Notes: generated by a model from the letters alone, not told the origin. Counted from the stretch's first letter, positions 15,271-23,458 are shown. The stretch: 64,000 nt of DNA from Aquimarina sp. MAR_2010_214 (GCF_002846555.1 NZ_PJMS01000001.1:2852001-2916000); one strand, 5' to 3'. Numbers and translations: made by a program.

Positions 15271-15649
15271 GAACCACCAAATGACTGCACACTCTCCAAC
15301 TACCTTGGAGAAAATTAAACTTGTTCCTATTGGTAGTAAGTTAAGTGATATTAAACAAACTTTTGGGTCCACCTATCGAAGATTAAGACCTGACAGCCCA
15401 TCTCCAACAGTCACTAGAAGTGGGTATAGAGATTTTATTCACCCTTTTAGAGACAGAATGTTTACAGTAAGAGAGTTAGCATGTTTACAGACGTTCCCTG
15501 TTACTTGGGAATTCAAAGGAACTAGATTAGATTCGTATAGTAGTAAACGTAAAACCAATATGACTCAATTTGGCCAGGTTGGAAATGCTGTTCCACCTGT
15601 ATTAGCTGAAGCGGTGGGAATTGAAGTTATGAAACAATTTTTTGATTAG
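15260..15649 (+). CDS. DNA (cytosine-5-)-methyltransferase, C-terminal subunit
   Basis: About 129 residues from ATG 15260 (MDIKNHQMTAHSPTTLEKIK). It carries the rest of the target-recognition region, motif IX (YRRLRPDSPSPTVTRSG, about residues 36-52) and motif X (QFGQVGNAVPPVLAEAV, near 105-121). The ATG lies inside the end of the previous gene, preceded by the purine-rich AAAGAAAGAA, a plausible ribosome site. Its length and content match a beta subunit of a split C5 methylase. The alternative is a frameshift at about 15267, where joining the frames would give one methylase of about 374 residues. Confidence 0.8.
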   Translation: MDIKNHQMTAHSPTTLEKIKLVPIGSKLSDIKQTFGSTYRRLRPDSPSPTVTRSGYRDFIHPFRDRMFTVRELACLQTFPVTWEFKGTRLDSYSSKRKTNMTQFGQVGNAVPPVLAEAVGIEVMKQFFD

Positions 15650-15651
15650 TT

Positions 15652-16680
15652 ATGGCAAAAATTCCAAAGGAAATTGAAGAAGAGAGTTATCTTTTGAAAT
15701 CAACATTCTTTTTTAGAAAGCTCAATGATTTAAATTATGTAGGAATAGATGGTAGAGTTAAAAAAGCGGCTGCAAAACTAAAAGATGACTTAAATTGGGA
15801 GGGGCGTTCAAATTTAGGAATAAGTGAGGAAGCTTGGAGTATATTAAAATCCAATGAAATTAATCCTTGTCGAATATTTGTCCATCCCACGTTTCTTAGA
15901 ACATATCCAAGTTTATTAAAATATTATCGTTGTCTAGCAATGATACCTCAAAAAGGTCTGATGAAACTTGTTGGAATTGGAAGTTTAAAGGATATAGAAG
16001 AAAAAAGTAAGGATATTCCTGAAAGTAAAATTTCTTCAACTGTAAAAACTCTTAATGAATTCATCTCATCTGTATTGACAATAAATGGATGGTATAAAGA
16101 AGAATGTCTTAAGGCAATGGTTTATAGTACAGCTGGAACTACAATAGATGGTTCTTGGAGAAATAAGATTGGAGAAGAAGGCGAAAGAGTTGTAAAAGAG
16201 ATTTTAGTTAAGGCTCTATTGAAAAACAATGAAGTATCTTACTTCATTATGAAAAATGATGATAAAATTGAGTTTAATGAATTCGAACAGTTAGATAAAA
16301 TAGACGAACTTCGGTCAATTTTTCTTACTAACAGTTATTCAATTGTTTTTAGATCTGAGCCAGATGGAACAATTTTATCCCCTTCCGGAGAAGTAACTGG
16401 TGGAATTGAAGTTAAGGCAGGTATTGATCCAGCCGCAGCTTTAGAAAGACTTGGTGCAATGTTTAAATCATTCGATAATATTAAGCAAACCTATCCTAAA
16501 GCCCAAACAGTTTTGGTAGCTTCTTGCCTTACTAATGAAGTAGAAGCAAGAATTAGAGAATCTCAAGCTGTTAATTTTACTTTTATGCTTACTGATATTA
16601 CGATGAATAAACGTTCTGTTGAAGCTAGATTCGTAAATAAAATTCGAGAAATGTGTGGTCTAATACATAAAAGACTTTAA
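15652..16680 (+). CDS. Type II restriction endonuclease
   Basis: A 342-residue protein starting 2 bases after the methylase gene. A PD-(D/E)xK core is visible near residues 235-256: SEPDGT, then GGIEVKAGID, giving Asp...Glu-x-Lys. The position right behind a C5 methylase, and the absence of helicase motifs, mark it as the cognate nuclease of a simple type II system. I cannot name its recognition family from sequence alone. The gene group is plus strand, opposite to the surrounding cassette genes. Confidence 0.8.
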   Translation: MAKIPKEIEEESYLLKSTFFFRKLNDLNYVGIDGRVKKAAAKLKDDLNWEGRSNLGISEEAWSILKSNEINPCRIFVHPTFLRTYPSLLKYYRCLAMIPQKGLMKLVGIGSLKDIEEKSKDIPESKISSTVKTLNEFISSVLTINGWYKEECLKAMVYSTAGTTIDGSWRNKIGEEGERVVKEILVKALLKNNEVSYFIMKNDDKIEFNEFEQLDKIDELRSIFLTNSYSIVFRSEPDGTILSPSGEVTGGIEVKAGIDPAAALERLGAMFKSFDNIKQTYPKAQTVLVASCLTNEVEARIRESQAVNFTFMLTDITMNKRSVEARFVNKIREMCGLIHKRL

Positions 16681-16710
16681 TCAAGGTCAATTTACTTTTC
16701 TAGAATGAAT

Positions 16711-16741
16711 GCTAACAAAGATATATAGTTACCTCTAGTAA
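16711..16741 (-). repeat. AttC-like core H / 30-bp direct repeat, right copy
   Basis: Positions 16712-16741 repeat the sequence at 13322-13351 with one difference. On the minus strand the end reads ATATATCTTTGTTAGC, like the closing core of boundary F. No matching opening half is evident to its right, so it may be the array's outer edge. Confidence 0.6.
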
Positions 16742-16788
16742 TTATATACCCGTTTGTACTTGTTTATCAATTATTTGTATACGTTTGT

Positions 16789-17163
16789 TTATACTATAAA
16801 TTCTTGTCTATGCTTTCTGATACCGCTATCGGTTAATCCAATCTCATAGGCTTCGGCATATACCTCATCACGAGCTTCTAATTCGTTCCAGGCATCATTT
16901 AATAAACTCATTTCGATTCTATCGAGATTAAAGACATCATTATACTTTGTGGTTTGATTTAATTGTTTCTTTTGATTTGGTTCTTGTAGCAATGCGTTAA
17001 TAATCTTTTTTTTGATGCCTTTAATGATATGTTGATCTTCTATGTGATGTTCATTGAGATTATATTTCACTTCGAGATGCTCTAAGATTCCTACTATTAT
17101 TTTGTCTTGTTCGATATTCTTATACTCAGAAATTTCTCTGATTTTACGATCTATTTTTTTCAT
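16789..17163 (-). CDS. Hypothetical protein
   Basis: A 124-residue, charged, largely helical soluble protein (MKKIDRKIREISEYKNIEQD at the start, LTDSGIRKHRQEFIV at the end) with no signal peptide. I recognise no family. It lies just outside the 30-bp repeat that bounds the R-M segment, and beside decayed coding remnants, so it may itself be a remnant of an older mobile region. Codon use looks normal for the window. Confidence 0.6.
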   Translation of the reverse strand: MKKIDRKIREISEYKNIEQDKIIVGILEHLEVKYNLNEHHIEDQHIIKGIKKKIINALLQEPNQKKQLNQTTKYNDVFNLDRIEMSLLNDAWNELEARDEVYAEAYEIGLTDSGIRKHRQEFIV

Positions 17164-17224
17164 TTTTTAAGCCCTTGTTTTTTCCGGATATAGCTAGAAA
17201 AATATACCGAAGGTATATTTTTAG

Positions 17225-17374
17225 GTACTAAACTACTATTCCCTTTTTAGATATCTTTACGGGAATCCACAGGATGCTATAAAAGTTTTGTTTTATGATG
17301 TTTTGTTGATAGATTTTTTAGAAAATTTATATGAAGAACATAGACTATTAGGGGCATATTTGCATAAGTTTTAG
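17225..17374 (+). pseudogene. Coding remnant, frame 1
   Basis: A plus-strand open stretch without a start codon reads protein-like: YLYGNPQDAIKVLFYDVLLI and FLENLYEEHRLLGAYLHKF before a TAG. Eleven bases later a second protein-like frame begins. The pair looks like an eroded gene split by a frameshift. The family is not recognised. Confidence 0.35.
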
Positions 17375-17384
17375 TATATCATAA

Positions 17385-17585
17385 AAGGCGCACTCAAAGC
17401 CTATTAATTATCTTGATGATAAAAAAATAACCGACGGGTTTGCATTAGAAAATGATTTCATACCATCGACAACCAATCACATACACGACCGACCCAGCCC
17501 TCATAGGATAGAATTGCGAGAAGATCTAGAGGAGCTTTTACAAGGAATTAAGAATGATAATTATGCCTGGGGAAAGAGATTATAG
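17385..17585 (+). pseudogene. Coding remnant, frame 2
   Basis: Sixty-six codons with no ATG near the beginning, reading KPINYLDDKKITDGFALEND, then STTNHIHDRPSPHRIELRED and ending NDNYAWGKRL before TAG. The amino-acid mix is protein-like, and the frame continues in the same direction as the preceding remnant but in another phase. It is likely the tail of a degraded gene. Confidence 0.35.
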
Positions 17586-17868
17586 AAGGAAAAACTGAAA
17601 AAAATCACTTAATAAGATACCCAAAAAAGTAAGATATCGTAGTACTTCTTTTTAAGAAGAAAAATTGCTTGTTACTAATCTAAAAAAATAACCAGAAATT
17701 AGATAAAATAAATACTGTTTCACTGAAAACAGGGTAGTGCAAATAGGGAGTGGTTATTACTTTTGAATTAAATAATTGATAATACATAAGCGTCTAAGTA
17801 CAGTAGGTATGACTTATTATGTTTTGTATTATTTACAATCACACAATTAATTCTTAAAACAACAAACC

Positions 17869-18567
17869 ATGAAAAAAACACTTTTTAAAGTAATCACTAT
17901 TTTAACTTTGGCAATCTTTATTAGTAGTTGCGAAACTGATGATGGTACTCTTGATGGTATCGAAGGAAAATCAAAAGATGTATCTGTAGAGGCCTCTACA
18001 GCAGATAAGCCTACTACAAAAGCAGTTAATAATTGCCATAATTGGAGTATTATAAGCTATGAAGGCCCTGTGTGGATAGACATCAAAAACCGAAAAGAAT
18101 ATCCTTATGTAAATACCATTATAAATGCTGAAGCAACTTGTGACGGACTATGGGTTGCCTCTGGAGGTTTTAAAATTATTGATAATACCAAAAACAAAAG
18201 AAAAGTACGAGTTAAAAGAGTCAATAAAAATAAAGGCTATCTTACTTTTTTCACTAGTGATGGTCGCTATTCTACACGTAGTTTTGATGCTTTCATTTAT
18301 CCAGATACTCCAGTTCCATGCCCTGATAATAAACATGTAACTATGCTTAGTTATGCCTATACTGTTATGGCCAGGGACTACAATCCAAAGTATACATATA
18401 ATTGGAAAGTTATTAGTCCTAGTAAAAGAATCATTTATGGTACCGGAAGAAGAATTAGACTTGCTTATGGGCGTTACACAGCTACTCTAAGTGTTTCTAA
18501 ACCGGGTTGTACTACTAAGACAGCAACTGAAACCTTTTTTCTTGAAAGTGATGAACTTCCAGAATAA
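17869..18567 (+). CDS. Hypothetical lipoprotein
   Basis: A 232-residue lipoprotein: signal MKKTLFKVITILTLAIFISS then Cys21, followed by a Ser/Asp/Thr-rich linker to about residue 55. The mature domain is rich in beta-type sequence (CHNWSIISYEGPVWIDI; YTYNWKVISPSKRIIYGTG; YGRYTATLSVSKPGC), the last part recalling PKD/Ig-like surface domains. No enzyme motif is seen. The gene stands alone and is probably surface exposed. Confidence 0.75.
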   Translation: MKKTLFKVITILTLAIFISSCETDDGTLDGIEGKSKDVSVEASTADKPTTKAVNNCHNWSIISYEGPVWIDIKNRKEYPYVNTIINAEATCDGLWVASGGFKIIDNTKNKRKVRVKRVNKNKGYLTFFTSDGRYSTRSFDAFIYPDTPVPCPDNKHVTMLSYAYTVMARDYNPKYTYNWKVISPSKRIIYGTGRRIRLAYGRYTATLSVSKPGCTTKTATETFFLESDELPE

Positions 18568-18583
18568 ATTGTTAAGCTAATCA

Positions 18584-18734
18584 TTGACTCTAGTTCATAA
18601 TTGGGTTATAAATGATTTTCAATTCTCACCCCATCCTAAATCCCTACTAAAAGGGAAAGGCTTTTGCCCCCTTTCCTCTGGGATGGGATTTGAATATTAC
18701 ATAAAAAATCAGCACTATTTAAAACTAGAGTCAA
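18584..18734. repeat. MITE-like inverted-repeat element
   Basis: Perfect 12-base inverted ends TTGACTCTAGTT (18584-18595) and AACTAGAGTCAA (18723-18734) enclose about 127 bases. Inside, CACCCCATCC and GGGATGGGAT form a second inverted pair around CCCTACTAAAAGGGAAAGG. It encodes nothing and sits between convergent genes. Confidence 0.6.
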
Positions 18735-18794
18735 ATCATCATATGAAAATTTAGTATGTAATTTATCATACTAAAAATTATGACAGATAGATTG

Positions 18795-19916
18795 CTATGA
18801 TAAATTAAACCGTTCTTTAAGAGCTTGTTTAACGCGTTCTAAACCTGCCAGTATATATTCTTTGCGTTCTCCAATCCCTATTCTGAAATGATGGTCCATC
18901 CCATAACAATCTCCTGCCAAAATAAATACGCTTTTTTCTGTACGTAACCATTCTGCCAGTTCGGTAGAATTAATATCTAAATTGTATTTTATAAATAACA
19001 TTCCACCACTCTTAGGGGGGACATATTCAAATAAATCCCCATATTGATCCAACCATTGCTTTACTACTTTTAAGTTTTCATTAAGCATGGTTCTGTTTCG
19101 GGTTAGTATTTCTTTACGTTTTTCGGGTCTTAATGCGATCTCACCAATATAATGACTCATAATACCCGCAGTAATAGAGGTATAATCATGATATGCCCAT
19201 GTATCTGCGATCAATGCTTCGGGGCCTATTAACCACCCTAAACGTAATCCGGGCAGGGCATAGGCTTTAGATAATCCACCGTTAACCATAACCTTGTCAT
19301 ACATCCCAATAAAACTCTCTATAATTTCTCCGTCTAATTCGGCTCCACGATATACTTCATCACAATATACCCAGGCGTCTACACTCCGTGCGATAGCTAC
19401 AATTTCCTGCATTTCTTCAGAAGAGAGCGTGTATCCTGTTGGGTTATTAGGGTTACACAGTGCAATCATTTTTGTTTTTGAAGTGACCAGAGTTTTTAAT
19501 TCTTCGATATCTGGTTTCCATTTGTTTTCTTCACGTAAATGAAAAGCCTTGGGGATACATCCCATCTCTTCGGCAATACCCCAGATCTGCATATAATTGG
19601 GTACCATCATAACCACTTCGTCTCCTTTTTCTAATAAAGTATGACAAGCAATAAAATTCGCTTCAGAAGAACCATTGGTTACCAATACATTCTCCTCATT
19701 AGCATCATTATACATCGCGCTAATTCTTTTACGCAATGGGATAGAACCATTAGTTTGTCCGTACCCTAAAACAGTATTGGTAAGTGTATCTATCTGGTCT
19801 TTTTCTAACAATTCATTAAGCGTGTAGGGATGAAAACCACTTTCTGTTAGATTATAATCTACTGTGTTTTCAAATAAGGATTGTACTCTTTCGAGCTCAA
19901 AAATTGGAATATTCAT
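18795..19916 (-). CDS. PLP-dependent aminotransferase class I/II
   Basis: A 373-residue fold-type I aminotransferase. Landmarks: VLGYGQTNGSIPLRKRIS, VTNGSSEANF, CNPNNPTGY (Asn contacting the cofactor), YCDEVYRG (Asp pairing with the pyridine N), and GGLSKAYALPGLRLGW with the Schiff-base Lys. The specificity is not clear. It is the last of three genes (dehydratase-like, cyclodeaminase-like, aminotransferase) separated by 4 bases or overlapping, so the three should act in one amino-acid pathway and share the regulated leader at 21850-21990. Confidence 0.88.
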   Translation of the reverse strand: MNIPIFELERVQSLFENTVDYNLTESGFHPYTLNELLEKDQIDTLTNTVLGYGQTNGSIPLRKRISAMYNDANEENVLVTNGSSEANFIACHTLLEKGDEVVMMVPNYMQIWGIAEEMGCIPKAFHLREENKWKPDIEELKTLVTSKTKMIALCNPNNPTGYTLSSEEMQEIVAIARSVDAWVYCDEVYRGAELDGEIIESFIGMYDKVMVNGGLSKAYALPGLRLGWLIGPEALIADTWAYHDYTSITAGIMSHYIGEIALRPEKRKEILTRNRTMLNENLKVVKQWLDQYGDLFEYVPPKSGGMLFIKYNLDINSTELAEWLRTEKSVFILAGDCYGMDHHFRIGIGERKEYILAGLERVKQALKERFNLS

Positions 19917-19920
19917 TCTA

Positions 19921-20877
19921 TTATATTTTAGTATTCATGTATGTTTTATAAACAGCTTTTGCAATCATTATATCTTGTACTGCAACTCCTGTAAGGTCTA
20001 CTATTGTTATTTGATCATCATGGGTACGTTGCAAGGCAGGATCTTGAATTGCATTACCAAGTTCTACGATTTTTTCTTCGGAAATTGAACCGTCTTTAAC
20101 AGCCCGATATATTTCGCCTCTACTTTTACTTTGCGAAATACTATCTGCAATGACGATATCTGCTTTCTGAAGCACTTCACTGCCAAGTTCTTGCTTATCT
20201 GAAGTATCAGAGCCTACTGCTGTGATGTGCGCACCTGGCAGGATATCTTTTGCATCAAGCAGTGCTATTTCAGATGGAGTAGTAGTAACAATTAAGGTAC
20301 TGTTTTTTGCTACTTCGGCAGGAGTTTTGGCAATATGAATATCAAAATTAGTACTCAATTCCGTTTTAAACTTCTCTGCATTTTTGGGTGTTCTTCCCCA
20401 TACCCATACGGTTTTACAAGGATTGTTTTTCTGCAGGAATTGCAACTGGAGTTTAGCCTGAATCCCGGTACCTATAATACCAATAGCATGTATTTTTTTA
20501 GGAGCAAAATATGTAGCTGCCAGAGCACCTGCTGCTGCAGTACGAATATCGGTAAGATACCCTTCATCTAATAAAATAGCTACGGGCTGCCCTGTTTTTT
20601 GATTAAATAAGAGTATCATTCCCTGGCTGGAAGCTATCCCTAATTTTGAATTATTATAAAAACCAGAGGCAATTTTGATTACATAAAAATCATCATTCTT
20701 TATATATCCATATTTTATATGTACATCTCCAGGAGGGTCCTCAAACAATAACTCGCCTACAGGAGGAACTACCGTTTTTTTATTACTATAGTGTATAAAA
20801 CCTTCTTTCATAGCTGCAACGACATCTAATGATTTTATACTTTCTTTAATATCTTTCAGATTAATAATAGTTGCCAT
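19921..20877 (-). CDS. Ornithine cyclodeaminase / mu-crystallin family protein
   Basis: A 318-residue NAD(P)-binding protein of the ornithine cyclodeaminase/alanine dehydrogenase family. Typical blocks are PPVGELLFEDPPGDVHIKYG, LDEGYLTDIRTAAAGALAA (about residues 106-124) and the dinucleotide motif IGIIGTGIQAKLQLQFL. Members convert ornithine to proline or reduce related imino acids; EutC of ectoine use and SbnB of siderophore synthesis are relatives. It overlaps the dehydratase-like gene by 17 bases. That gene pair matches a EutB/EutC arrangement, but no other ectoine genes are present. Confidence 0.88.
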   Translation of the reverse strand: MATIINLKDIKESIKSLDVVAAMKEGFIHYSNKKTVVPPVGELLFEDPPGDVHIKYGYIKNDDFYVIKIASGFYNNSKLGIASSQGMILLFNQKTGQPVAILLDEGYLTDIRTAAAGALAATYFAPKKIHAIGIIGTGIQAKLQLQFLQKNNPCKTVWVWGRTPKNAEKFKTELSTNFDIHIAKTPAEVAKNSTLIVTTTPSEIALLDAKDILPGAHITAVGSDTSDKQELGSEVLQKADIVIADSISQSKSRGEIYRAVKDGSISEEKIVELGNAIQDPALQRTHDDQITIVDLTGVAVQDIMIAKAVYKTYMNTKI

Positions 20878-21820
20878 ATTTCCCCATTATTTGAGTTAAC
20901 AATTGATTATCTATTTTTTTTCCTGTTATTACCAGAACTACATTTTTACCTTGATACGCTTTACTTTGTAATAATGCTGCGATAGGTAGTGCTGCTGTAG
21001 GTTCGATTTCTACTTTATGATATTTCATCATAAAAGCCACAGCTTTTTTAATATCCTCTTCTTCGATAATCTCAAAACCAGACAAGTGTTTTTTACAAAT
21101 ATCAAAGGTGATCGCATTATCTTCAATTCCGCCAGCAGATGCATCTGCAATAGTTGATAAAGTACTCGGAGAAACAATACTATTATGTTGTATTGATAAA
21201 TACATTTCTGAAGCATTTTTGGGTTGACAGCCAATAACCGAAATACTATCATTAGTGCCAAAATAAGTGCCTATCCCAGATGCCAGTCCGCCACCACCAA
21301 CAGGAGTTAAAATAGTATCCACTTCTGGTACTTGCTCTTCTATTTCAATGGCAATAGTGCCTTGACCTTTAATAATTTCAGAGTCATTATACGGGTGAAT
21401 TAAAATACCATCAATCCCTTTTGCATATGTTGCCGCTTTTTCTTCGGTTTCTAAGCTGTTTTCACCATAAAAAATAACTCTGATCGCGTATTGTTCAAGC
21501 GCTTTTATTTTTGTTTCATTTGTTTTTTTTGGAAGAAATAATACTCCATTAAATCCAAATTTTCCTGAAGCATATCCAAATGCTGCGGCATGATTTCCTG
21601 TAGATGCTGCAACAAAAGTTTTGTCAAAAACACTTTTGTCTAAACTGCGCATTTTAGTAAGAACCCCTCGTATTTTAAACGACCCCGTGTATTGCAAAAA
21701 TTCCATTTTAAGAAAGACATTCGCCCCGGATATTTTACTTAACTCTGGAGAATGCGCCATAGGAGTTCTATGCAAATCAGACTTGCTAATTTTGTATGCA
21801 TCTATGATATCTCTTTTCAT
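20861..21820 (-). CDS. Threonine/serine dehydratase-like PLP enzyme
   Basis: A 319-residue fold-type II PLP enzyme. The Lys-bearing block is LQYTGSFKIRGV (about residues 43-54), followed by STGNHAAAFGYAS, and the glycine loop PVGGGGLASGIG binds the cofactor phosphate. There is no ACT domain, so it is a catabolic or specialised type rather than biosynthetic IlvA. It is the first gene of the three-gene operon and is preceded by a leader RNA with a terminator. It could be threonine/serine dehydratase, or an EutB-like enzyme given its OCD partner. Confidence 0.88.
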   Translation of the reverse strand: MKRDIIDAYKISKSDLHRTPMAHSPELSKISGANVFLKMEFLQYTGSFKIRGVLTKMRSLDKSVFDKTFVAASTGNHAAAFGYASGKFGFNGVLFLPKKTNETKIKALEQYAIRVIFYGENSLETEEKAATYAKGIDGILIHPYNDSEIIKGQGTIAIEIEEQVPEVDTILTPVGGGGLASGIGTYFGTNDSISVIGCQPKNASEMYLSIQHNSIVSPSTLSTIADASAGGIEDNAITFDICKKHLSGFEIIEEEDIKKAVAFMMKYHKVEIEPTAALPIAALLQSKAYQGKNVVLVITGKKIDNQLLTQIMGKYGNYY

Positions 21821-21849
21821 ATTAATAATGTGTTAATTAATAACAGGTG

Positions 21850-21909
21850 CAATAAAAAAACCTCCGTACACCAAACCAACTTTTGTTGATTAAGGTATAC
21901 GGAGGTTTT
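21850..21909 (-). terminator. Attenuator terminator in operon leader
   Basis: Sixteen-base arms 21894-21909 and 21857-21872 (core AAAACCTCCGTA and TACGGAGGTTTT) pair with one wobble, an inner CAAC/GTTG pair extends the hairpin, and a seven-T run follows on the minus strand. It lies about 30 bases before the dehydratase start and downstream of a promoter, so it probably controls read-through into the operon. Confidence 0.75.
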
Positions 21910-21990
21910 CCGTAAGAAATTCACTTGTTTTTCCGATGTTCTTCCTTAAGCTAAAAAACAAGAGTGTAACATACTGTTACTATATTTCTA
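21855..21990 (-). promoter_or_regulatory. Structured leader RNA, riboswitch- or attenuator-like
   Basis: From the predicted start near 21990 the minus-strand leader forms a 5' hairpin GTAAC/GTTAC (21966-21980), then a stem CACTCTTGTTTTT with AAAAACAAGTG (about 21955-21966 with 21922-21932), then TACGG/CCGTA (21910-21914 with 21898-21902). The last stem uses the 5' arm of the terminator, so the two are mutually exclusive. This is the layout of a transcription-terminating riboswitch or attenuator. I do not recognise a known class, and no leader peptide is evident. Confidence 0.55.
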
Positions 21991-21996
21991 TATATA

Positions 21997-22004
21997 CAAA
22001 GATA
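21997..22004 (-). promoter_or_regulatory. -7 promoter box for the dehydratase operon leader
   Basis: TATCTTTG on the minus strand matches TAnnTTTG. It lies just upstream of the 5' hairpin of the leader, about 175 bases before the dehydratase ATG, and places the leader RNA in the operon transcript. Confidence 0.6.
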
Positions 22005-22085
22005 GAAAAAATAATAATTAAGTGTGTATAAATTAGAATTATAGCTTTAGAGTATCAGTTTTGTCGACTAAAATTTTGAAGCATA

Positions 22086-22523
22086 TCATTTCTTCTGAAT
22101 AAAATAAATATCTACATAATCAGTGACTTCACTACACGGATTATCCATCTCCTGAAGTCTCCAGTATTTTCGATTTCCTTTTACTTTAAAATTGAATTCT
22201 CCTTCTCTTATACAAGGTTCTCCGTTATTTATAAAACCTACCTGGGTCTCAATAATACCGTTAAAAATCAGGTGTTTTGCGGAGATTGGAGTAAGAGTAC
22301 CTTTAATTTTTAAGAAATCACTACTTTCTTTACTATTTTGATGGCCTTCTATAGTATATGTATTGGCTTTTTCTGATTTTATGATTTTGGCAGTTCCAAA
22401 ATAATCCCATGAAATCCATTGAACAGATAGGTAGTGATTGCCTACCAGAGTTTGATCCAAGTTGTTTTGCGAAAAAGAAAATAAAGGCAAGGATACTAAA
22501 AGAATTAAAACTATTTTTTTCAT
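22086..22523 (-). CDS. Hypothetical exported protein
   Basis: A 145-residue protein with a Sec signal (MKKIVLILLVSLPLFSFSQ) and a small beta-rich mature domain. The phrases LVGNHYLSVQWISWDYFGTA and GEPCIREGEFNFKVKGNRKY suggest a lipocalin-like or calycin-type barrel that I cannot assign. Two Cys (in GEPCIREG and DNPCSEV) may form a disulfide. It lies between the ureohydrolase gene and the leader of the dehydratase operon, on the same strand. Confidence 0.7.
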   Translation of the reverse strand: MKKIVLILLVSLPLFSFSQNNLDQTLVGNHYLSVQWISWDYFGTAKIIKSEKANTYTIEGHQNSKESSDFLKIKGTLTPISAKHLIFNGIIETQVGFINNGEPCIREGEFNFKVKGNRKYWRLQEMDNPCSEVTDYVDIYFIQKK

Positions 22524-22681
22524 GTGTTCTCACATTAATAATTGATATACCTCTTGATTACTACAAACATCTTTGAATCAAAGATAGATATCATAGGTAA
22601 CTTATAGTACCTTGTTTTCAGTGAAGTTTAAATACTCAGCCATTTTGGGTTATTTTGTAATTATTTTCTATGACATTATCT

Positions 22682-23458
22682 TTATAACATCTTTCCTAAA
22701 ATTTCTTTCATCATTTTGGCTGCCAAAAATGCTGTCATATTCTGAAAATCTCTATTAGGATTATATTCTACAATATCTGCCCCAATAACTTCGCCTTTTA
22801 TATTATGAATTAAATCGATTACTTGCCTTGAAGAAAGACCTCCAGGCTCATGATGTGAAACTCCGGGTGCATATGCTGGATCAAAACCATCCATATCCAA
22901 TGAGATATATACAGGATTATCAAATTGAGATATCTTGGTTAAGTCCAGGTTCTTCATTTGATGAATTTCGACATTAAATTTTTCGGCCTGCTCTGCCTGA
23001 TGGGTATTTAATGTTCTAATCCCAACCTGAACTAATCTGGCTGCGAATCTGTTTTCCATAATTCTTGCAAAAGGACAGGCGTGAGAGTACTTGTCGCCTT
23101 CAAAGTTATCATACAAATCAGAATGTGCATCGATATGTAAAATATCTAATTTCGGATATTTTTTATGATGTGCCTTAATAATAGGAAAGGTAATGGAGTG
23201 ATCCCCTCCCAAAGTAAAAACTTTTGTCTCAGATGCTAAATGATTTGAAGTAATGGTTTCAATGTCAAAATAATCAGAAATATCAAAATCTCCTTTATCA
23301 GTTATTCGAGAATCTTCGATTGTGATTCCGTTTTCTGTAAAAAGATTAAGCGAACCACAGTGTAATGCTTCTCTAATTAATGGAGGAGCTAGTCCCGGGC
23401 CTTGCTGAAAAGAGGACTTTTTATCAAATTGTATTCCTTGTATGATAATTTTACTCAT
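22682..23458 (-). CDS. Ureohydrolase family protein (arginase/agmatinase-like)
   Basis: A 258-residue enzyme with all manganese-site motifs: GGDHSI (about residues 89-94), DAHSDLYD (about 116-123) and SLDMDGFDPAYAPG (about 185-198). The family releases urea or formamide-like groups from arginine, agmatine, formiminoglutamate or guanidino acids; which one is uncertain. It follows the ketopantoate-reductase-like gene by 13 bases. An ornithine-producing arginase would fit the nearby cyclodeaminase-like gene. Confidence 0.87.
   Translation of the reverse strand: MSKIIIQGIQFDKKSSFQQGPGLAPPLIREALHCGSLNLFTENGITIEDSRITDKGDFDISDYFDIETITSNHLASETKVFTLGGDHSITFPIIKAHHKKYPKLDILHIDAHSDLYDNFEGDKYSHACPFARIMENRFAARLVQVGIRTLNTHQAEQAEKFNVEIHQMKNLDLTKISQFDNPVYISLDMDGFDPAYAPGVSHHEPGGLSSRQVIDLIHNIKGEVIGADIVEYNPNRDFQNMTAFLAAKMMKEILGKML

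Noticed and set aside
6815..16741. Prophage or conjugative element
   Set aside because: No phage structural, terminase, relaxase or type IV secretion genes; the region is short independent genes with palindromic spacers.
20861..21820. Biosynthetic threonine deaminase IlvA
   Set aside because: The protein ends at about 319 residues without the C-terminal ACT regulatory domain, and no branched-chain amino-acid genes are adjacent.
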